7,654 nucleotides of DNA from an uncultured Rhodospirillales bacterium. GTDB taxonomy: Bacteria; Pseudomonadota; Alphaproteobacteria; CALMVH01. Made by a program: the position numbers and the translations under genes. The notes under the pieces are model-generated. The model was not told the origin of the DNA. It ran no database searches and worked only from the letters and a program-made list of their open reading frames with translations. This document shows, piece by piece, positions 4,087-7,654 of the stretch (position 1 is its first letter; every line of letters starts with the position of its first letter). The stretch spans positions 1 to 7,654 of the forward strand of contig CALMVH010000010.1 of the NCBI GenBank assembly GCA_937873165.1. The letters are read 5' to 3'.

Positions 4087-7035
4087 TCAGCCTGCTTCCA
4101 CCAGGTTGCGTTCGCGCCATTGATAGATCGCGCCCTGCGATGCGTGGAATACGTCATCAATCTGCCGGATCATGGCTTCAAGCACTTCGGCGCTTTCTCC
4201 GCGCTGGATCGAGCTTTCGATATCGGCGGCAATCTCGCCAACTCCGACCACGCCCAGAGTCATGGCCATGCCCTTCAGGGTATGCGCGCAGGATCTGAGG
4301 GCGGTCATGTCGGCACTCTGCAGGGCCGATGCCATGCCCTCGATCAGCGGCACGGTTTCGTGCAGCATGTCGTCAATCAGACCGCTCAGCGCAGCCGCGT
4401 CGAACGCTTTCGTCAACCGCGACAGCACATTGGTATCCAGAAGCTGGATATCCTGGCTTCCGGCGGGCAGGTAATCGTCGAGCGAAAAAGATGCCGCAAC
4501 CACCGGGGGGGCGACAGCCGCCGCTGCAACAGCTGCGGGAGCGTTGGGCAGCGGCAGGGAGAACACGGCGGCAGCCTGGACCGCGGGCTGCCGCACGCGT
4601 TCGATCAGTGCATCCAGCGCGGCAGGGTCGATGGGCTTGCCCAGGAAATCTCCCATTCCGGCATCGTAGCAGGCTTTGATGTCGTCGCGCCCTGTGTTGC
4701 CGGTGATCGCCGCGATCGGCACCCTTGCCAGTGCCGGATCGGGCAGATTCCGGATGCGGCGCGCCGCTTCAAGCCCATCGATCCCCGGCAGGGTCACATC
4801 CATCAGGATCAGGTCGAACGCGTGGTTTGTCGCCAGCGACACGGCCTTTTCACCACTCGCCACGATGGTGACCTCGTGCCGGCCCGCCGACAGGAAACCC
4901 GCGATCACTTTCTGATTGATCTCGCTGTCGTCCACCACCAGTACGCGGCATGGCGAGCCCGGGGCGGACCGTGAGCCGACGGCGGAACTTGCCGCCCGGG
5001 CCTGACCAGGATCGGACCCACGGCGTTCCAGCCACGTGGCATGCGTTGCCAGCACCGTCGCGCGCAGGGCGTCAGGATCGACTGGCTTGCCGACGAAATC
5101 GTCCATGCCGGCGACGCGGCAGCCATCGATGTCCAAGGGCGCGGTGTTGCCGGTGATCGCGATAATCGGCACGGTTGCCTTGACTCGGTCGGAGTTGGCG
5201 CGAATCCGGCGCGTCGCCTCGTTGCCGTCCATGCCGGGCAGGTTCACATCCATCAGCAGCACGTCGAAATGCTTGCGATCGAATTGCGCTAGCGCGTCCT
5301 CGGCATTGCTGACCAGCGTGACATCATGCCCATCGAGCCGCAGATAGCCGCCAATCACCTTCTGGTGGATTTCGTTATCCTCCACCACCATGGCCGACAG
5401 TACCGGCGAACCTGGAGTCTTGCTGGGCATCTCGCCTAAATTGTCGTCCGCCGACTCTTCGAAATCGATCACGAACCAGAAGGTGCTGCCCTGGTTGATC
5501 AGGCTGCTGACGCCGATCTCGCCCTGCATCGCCTGTACCAGCTGCTTGCAGATGCTGAGGCCAAGTCCCGTGCCGCCGTAGACCCGCGTGGTGGAAGCAT
5601 CGACCTGGCTGTATTCCTTGAACAGGCGGCTGCACCCTTCTTCGGATATGCCGGGGCCGGTATCCTGCACCTCGAACCGCAGGCGATTGACGTGCGGGCC
5701 GGTGCTGGACAGCAGGCGCACGGCCACCGTCACCCCGCCTTCCTCGGTGAACTTGATGGCATTGTTGATCAGGTTCAAAAGGATCTGGCGCAGACGGGTC
5801 GGATCGCCCTTGATGAAGCGGGGCACCGAGCCGCCGATGTCGTTGCGGATCAGCAAGTTTTTCTCGCTGGCGCGCGCGCTCATCAGCATGATAATGCTGC
5901 TGACCAGCCGTTGCAGGTCGAAATCGATGCTTTCCAGCACCAGCTGGCCCGCCTCGATCTTGGAGATATCCAGCGTGTCGTTGACCAGCGACAGCAACGC
6001 GTCGCCGGAATAGTTCAGGGTCTGGATATAGTCGCGCTGCTGCTCGCTGATGTCCGTGCTCATCAGCAGGCGCACCATGCCCATGATGCCGTTCAGCGGC
6101 GTACGGATCTCGTGGCTCATGAAGGCGAGGAACTGCGCCTTGTTCTTGGCCATTTCGTCGGCGGCCTCCTTGGCGGCGCGCAGGGCTTCCATTTGCTCCA
6201 TCTCGCGCGCGCGCAGTTCCGCTTCCAGCTCCTTCTCGCGCTTCAGCACCTGCATCAGGTGCGCCTGGTTGATCTGCTGGCGCGAAACCTGCTTTTCCCC
6301 CCAATCGTGCGAGCGCTCGCGCTTGGCGGCCTGGTTGCGCTCGTGCTTCATGTTGGCAAACTGCGCCCGGCGGTAGACCGACAAGGCAAAGCAGATCAGC
6401 GATCCAATCACGGCCAGCCGCATCTCGTTCGAGATGCTTTCGTCCAGCGGCAGTTTGCGGAACGATACCAGCGAGTACGTTGCGAGAAAGATCGAGAACA
6501 GCACGGCGCCGAACAGGGTCGCGGACCGCCATTCACCCAGCTGCGCGGGCGTCATGACGATGGCAAGGAACCAAGCAAAGCCGATCACGCCACTGATTAT
6601 CGCGAAGCCGAGGGGCATCAGCCGTGTCTCCACGGCAAGGTCGAGCCCGTGAGGTCCCGCAAAGCCCAGCACCGTGGGCGCCGCGAACGCCAGCACGCCC
6701 ACCACTTGCAATATGATCGTGAAGAACAGAAAGCGGTAGGCGCGCGGCGAGGCATCCTTCATCTCCGTCACGCGGGTGATGATGCCGGACCCGGCAATGG
6801 TGCCCAGAAGAAGCGGGCATACGCCCAGCAGCATCCAGGTCTTGTTCTGCGACACGCCCAGCACCCCTGCCATGGCGTTCTTGTCAAGGATGAAGAAGAA
6901 CGCGATGCCCGCGACGATCAGGTCGATGACCAGAAACTTCTGGTCGCGCATGAAGCGGGCGAGGACGATGTTGAGCCCGAAAAGCGTCGCGAGGATGCCT
7001 GCAAAGGCCCCAAGATAGATCGTATCCGCGTCCAT
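4087..7035 (-). CDS. Hybrid sensor histidine kinase: 7 TM, kinase core, two receivers, Hpt
   Basis: A 982-residue membrane sensor that holds a whole phosphorelay. About seven hydrophobic segments fill residues 6-222, with no large extracytoplasmic domain, so sensing is likely within or at the membrane. A charged coiled coil (about 225-300) leads to the HisKA domain with H308 in SHEIRTPLNG. The ATPase shows NLINNAIKF (421-429), DTGPGI (458-463), LFKEYSQVD and GGTGLGLSI (487-495). Receiver 1 has E552, D553, phosphoacceptor D596 and K650; receiver 2 has D702, D703, D746 and K800. An Ala/Pro-rich linker (821-848) leads to an Hpt domain with H918 in AHTLKGM. All residues needed for transfer are present. 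The layout recalls RpfC and BarA-type kinases, with an extra receiver; no partner regulator or signal synthase lies nearby, so the signal is unknown. The start ATG has GGAAGG nine bases upstream. Confidence 0.95.
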   Translation of the reverse strand: MDADTIYLGAFAGILATLFGLNIVLARFMRDQKFLVIDLIVAGIAFFFILDKNAMAGVLGVSQNKTWMLLGVCPLLLGTIAGSGIITRVTEMKDASPRAYRFLFFTIILQVVGVLAFAAPTVLGFAGPHGLDLAVETRLMPLGFAIISGVIGFAWFLAIVMTPAQLGEWRSATLFGAVLFSIFLATYSLVSFRKLPLDESISNEMRLAVIGSLICFALSVYRRAQFANMKHERNQAAKRERSHDWGEKQVSRQQINQAHLMQVLKREKELEAELRAREMEQMEALRAAKEAADEMAKNKAQFLAFMSHEIRTPLNGIMGMVRLLMSTDISEQQRDYIQTLNYSGDALLSLVNDTLDISKIEAGQLVLESIDFDLQRLVSSIIMLMSARASEKNLLIRNDIGGSVPRFIKGDPTRLRQILLNLINNAIKFTEEGGVTVAVRLLSSTGPHVNRLRFEVQDTGPGISEEGCSRLFKEYSQVDASTTRVYGGTGLGLSICKQLVQAMQGEIGVSSLINQGSTFWFVIDFEESADDNLGEMPSKTPGSPVLSAMVVEDNEIHQKVIGGYLRLDGHDVTLVSNAEDALAQFDRKHFDVLLMDVNLPGMDGNEATRRIRANSDRVKATVPIIAITGNTAPLDIDGCRVAGMDDFVGKPVDPDALRATVLATHATWLERRGSDPGQARAASSAVGSRSAPGSPCRVLVVDDSEINQKVIAGFLSAGRHEVTIVASGEKAVSLATNHAFDLILMDVTLPGIDGLEAARRIRNLPDPALARVPIAAITGNTGRDDIKACYDAGMGDFLGKPIDPAALDALIERVRQPAVQAAAVFSLPLPNAPAAVAAAAVAPPVVAASFSLDDYLPAGSQDIQLLDTNVLSRLTKAFDAAALSGLIDDMLHETVPLIEGMASALQSADMTALRSCAHTLKGMAMTLGVVGVGEIAADIESSIQRGESAEVLEAMIRQIDDVFHASQGAIYQWRERNLVEAG
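4603..4938 (-). repeat. Second copy of an intragenic receiver-domain duplication
   Basis: This encodes residues 700-811 of the sensor kinase (receiver 2). It aligns without gaps to residues 550-661 (5053-5388), with about 61 of 112 residues identical by hand count. The 17-base stretch at 4694-4710 is identical to 5144-5160, exactly 450 bases apart. The domain pair most likely arose by tandem duplication followed by divergence. Confidence 0.7.
5053..5388 (-). repeat. First copy of the receiver-domain duplication
   Basis: This encodes residues 550-661 of the sensor kinase (receiver 1). The acidic pocket is E552/D553 rather than the D702/D703 of the second copy; an ED pair is common and functional in receivers. 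MDVNLPGMDG around D596, AITGN and the lysine of GKPVDP are all conserved, so both copies look able to be phosphorylated. Confidence 0.7.
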
Positions 7036-7044
7036 GGTCCGCCG

Positions 7045-7065
7045 CCTTCCGCAATTGCGCGAAGG
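7045..7065 (-). promoter_or_regulatory. Potential hairpin including the sensor kinase ribosome binding site
   Basis: In the kinase transcript CCUUC (7061-7065) can pair with GAAGG (7045-7049) and CGC (7057-7059) with GCG (7050-7052). This gives an eight-pair stem with one bulged G and an AAUU loop. The right arm includes GGAAGG, the Shine-Dalgarno sequence nine bases before the ATG at 7035, so folding would compete with ribosome binding. The core CGCAATTGCG (7050-7059) is also a perfect DNA palindrome and could be a protein site. Confidence 0.4.
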
Positions 7066-7230
7066 TAAGGTCTAAACCGCAAAGGATTTGCAAAAAATTA
7101 ATGCCGGTTGCTAGCCGCCGTCTTCAGAACGCTGTCACGTCACCGTGCGGTGTGTAACAGCCGGTGGACTCGGGTTCTAGTAGCCAGCCGCAAGATCAGA
7201 TAGCTCCACACCGGTTGTAATGACAGAAAA

Positions 7231-7654
7231 TCACTTCAATGCCTCCCCCAGCCGCTCCGCCAGCTTGTCTAGGAACTGGGTGGTGGTCATCCACTGCTGC
7301 TGCGGCCCGATCAGGATCGACAGGTCCTTGGTCATGAACCCAGCCTCGACCGTCTCGACGCAGACGCGCTCCAGCGTTTCGGCGAACGCCTGCACGTCTG
7401 GGGTGTTGTCGAAGCGGCCGCGGTAGCCCAGCGCGCGGGTCCAGGCGAAGATCGAGGCGATGGGGTTGGTCGAAGTTTCCTTGCCCTGCTGCCACAGGCG
7501 ATAGTGCCGCGTGACCGTGCCGTGCGCGGCTTCCGCCTCGACCGTGTTGCCGTCCGGCGTCAGCAATACCGACGTCATCATGCCAAGCGAGCCGAAGCCC
7601 TGCGCCACCGAATCCGACTGCACGTCGCCGTCGTAGTTCTTGCAGGCCCACAGG
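7231..7654 (-). CDS. icd: NADP-dependent isocitrate dehydrogenase, C-terminal part
   Basis: C-terminal 140 residues of isocitrate dehydrogenase, the TCA-cycle enzyme that oxidatively decarboxylates isocitrate to 2-oxoglutarate and makes NADPH. The 5' part runs off the right edge. The fragment opens with LWACKNYDGDVQSDSVAQGFG, holding the two aspartates of YDGDVQSD that bind the metal-isocitrate complex. It continues with GNTVEAEAAHGTVTRHYR, the NADP-binding loop, and GKETSTNPIASIFAWTR. These are signatures of the homodimeric eukaryote-type enzyme (about 400-410 residues), widespread in alphaproteobacteria, not of the E. coli-type enzyme. The internal GTG at 7623 is valine within the conserved motif, not a start. 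The stop is TGA at 7231-7233. The next gene on this strand is the sensor kinase, 195 bases downstream, and no strong terminator is visible between them. Confidence 0.97.
   Translation of the reverse strand, partial: LWACKNYDGDVQSDSVAQGFGSLGMMTSVLLTPDGNTVEAEAAHGTVTRHYRLWQQGKETSTNPIASIFAWTRALGYRGRFDNTPDVQAFAETLERVCVETVEAGFMTKDLSILIGPQQQWMTTTQFLDKLAERLGEALK

Noticed and set aside
4040..4090. Possible terminator after the sensor kinase
   Set aside because: Only short arms were found (CCGACAG against CTGTCAG, one mismatch), the loop is long and the T run lies too far away.
4012..4974. Plus-strand open frame of 320 codons opposite the Hpt and second receiver
   Set aside because: It is antisense to clearly conserved domains and its composition is typical of a shadow frame.
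5375..6532. Minus-strand open frame of 385 codons in another frame of the kinase
   Set aside because: It overlaps the kinase core in a different frame, is Arg/Ala/Gly-rich low-complexity, and has no domain.
5692..7068. Plus-strand open frame of 458 codons opposite the sensor kinase
   Set aside because: It is fully antisense to a kinase with every conserved motif. Its product is His/Gln/Arg-rich, as expected from the complement of GC-biased codons.
7165..7200. tRNA-like GGTTC sequence near 7173
   Set aside because: No matching T-arm, acceptor stem or anticodon arm could be built around it.
7196..7651. Alternative 151-codon frame over the end of icd
   Set aside because: It is out of frame with the conserved isocitrate dehydrogenase sequence and has Arg/Gly-rich shadow composition.

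Overview
This is a high-GC chromosomal segment from a proteobacterium, most likely an alphaproteobacterium. I lean towards Acetobacteraceae or a relative, with low to moderate confidence. The reasons are the eukaryote-type NADP-dependent isocitrate dehydrogenase at the right edge, the alphaproteobacterial look of exonuclease III, and a secreted CHAP protein of a kind I associate with acetic acid bacteria and sphingomonads. No mobile element, CRISPR array, rRNA or tRNA was found. Most of the window is ordinary core genome; the less familiar part is 1.0-2.5 kb.

Layout from left to right. Positions 1-988 (minus, cut by the left edge) encode a ClC-family chloride channel or transporter. Its start is preceded by a perfect 11-bp inverted repeat that buries the likely ribosome binding site. 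Positions 1042-1242 (minus) encode a small proline-rich protein of unknown role. Diverging from it are an unrecognised 204-residue basic protein (1315-1929, plus), a doubtful 61-codon ORF starting four bases after its stop (1934-2119), and a well-supported acidic 117-residue protein of unknown function (2184-2537). The last has its own Shine-Dalgarno sequence and a candidate promoter that sits inside an inverted repeat. It converges, with only 13 bases between stop codons, on xthA (exonuclease III, 2551-3339, minus).

Upstream of xthA on the minus strand are a secreted CHAP-domain cysteine hydrolase (3384-3935) and a 982-residue hybrid sensor kinase (4087-7035). The kinase has seven predicted membrane segments, a coiled coil, a kinase core, two tandem receiver domains and an Hpt domain, so one protein carries a complete His-Asp-His relay. 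The right edge holds the 3' end of icd (7231-7654, minus).

The minus-strand genes do not form an obvious single pathway. The CHAP gene and the kinase gene share a 10-base motif (TTTTTTGCAA) in their upstream regions, the only direct hint of common control. The clc and kinase genes each have a potential hairpin that includes the ribosome binding site. I saw no clear new multigene system. The best leads are the two start-site hairpins, the tandem receiver duplication, the ClC protein lacking the internal proton glutamate, and the unknown plus-strand genes.
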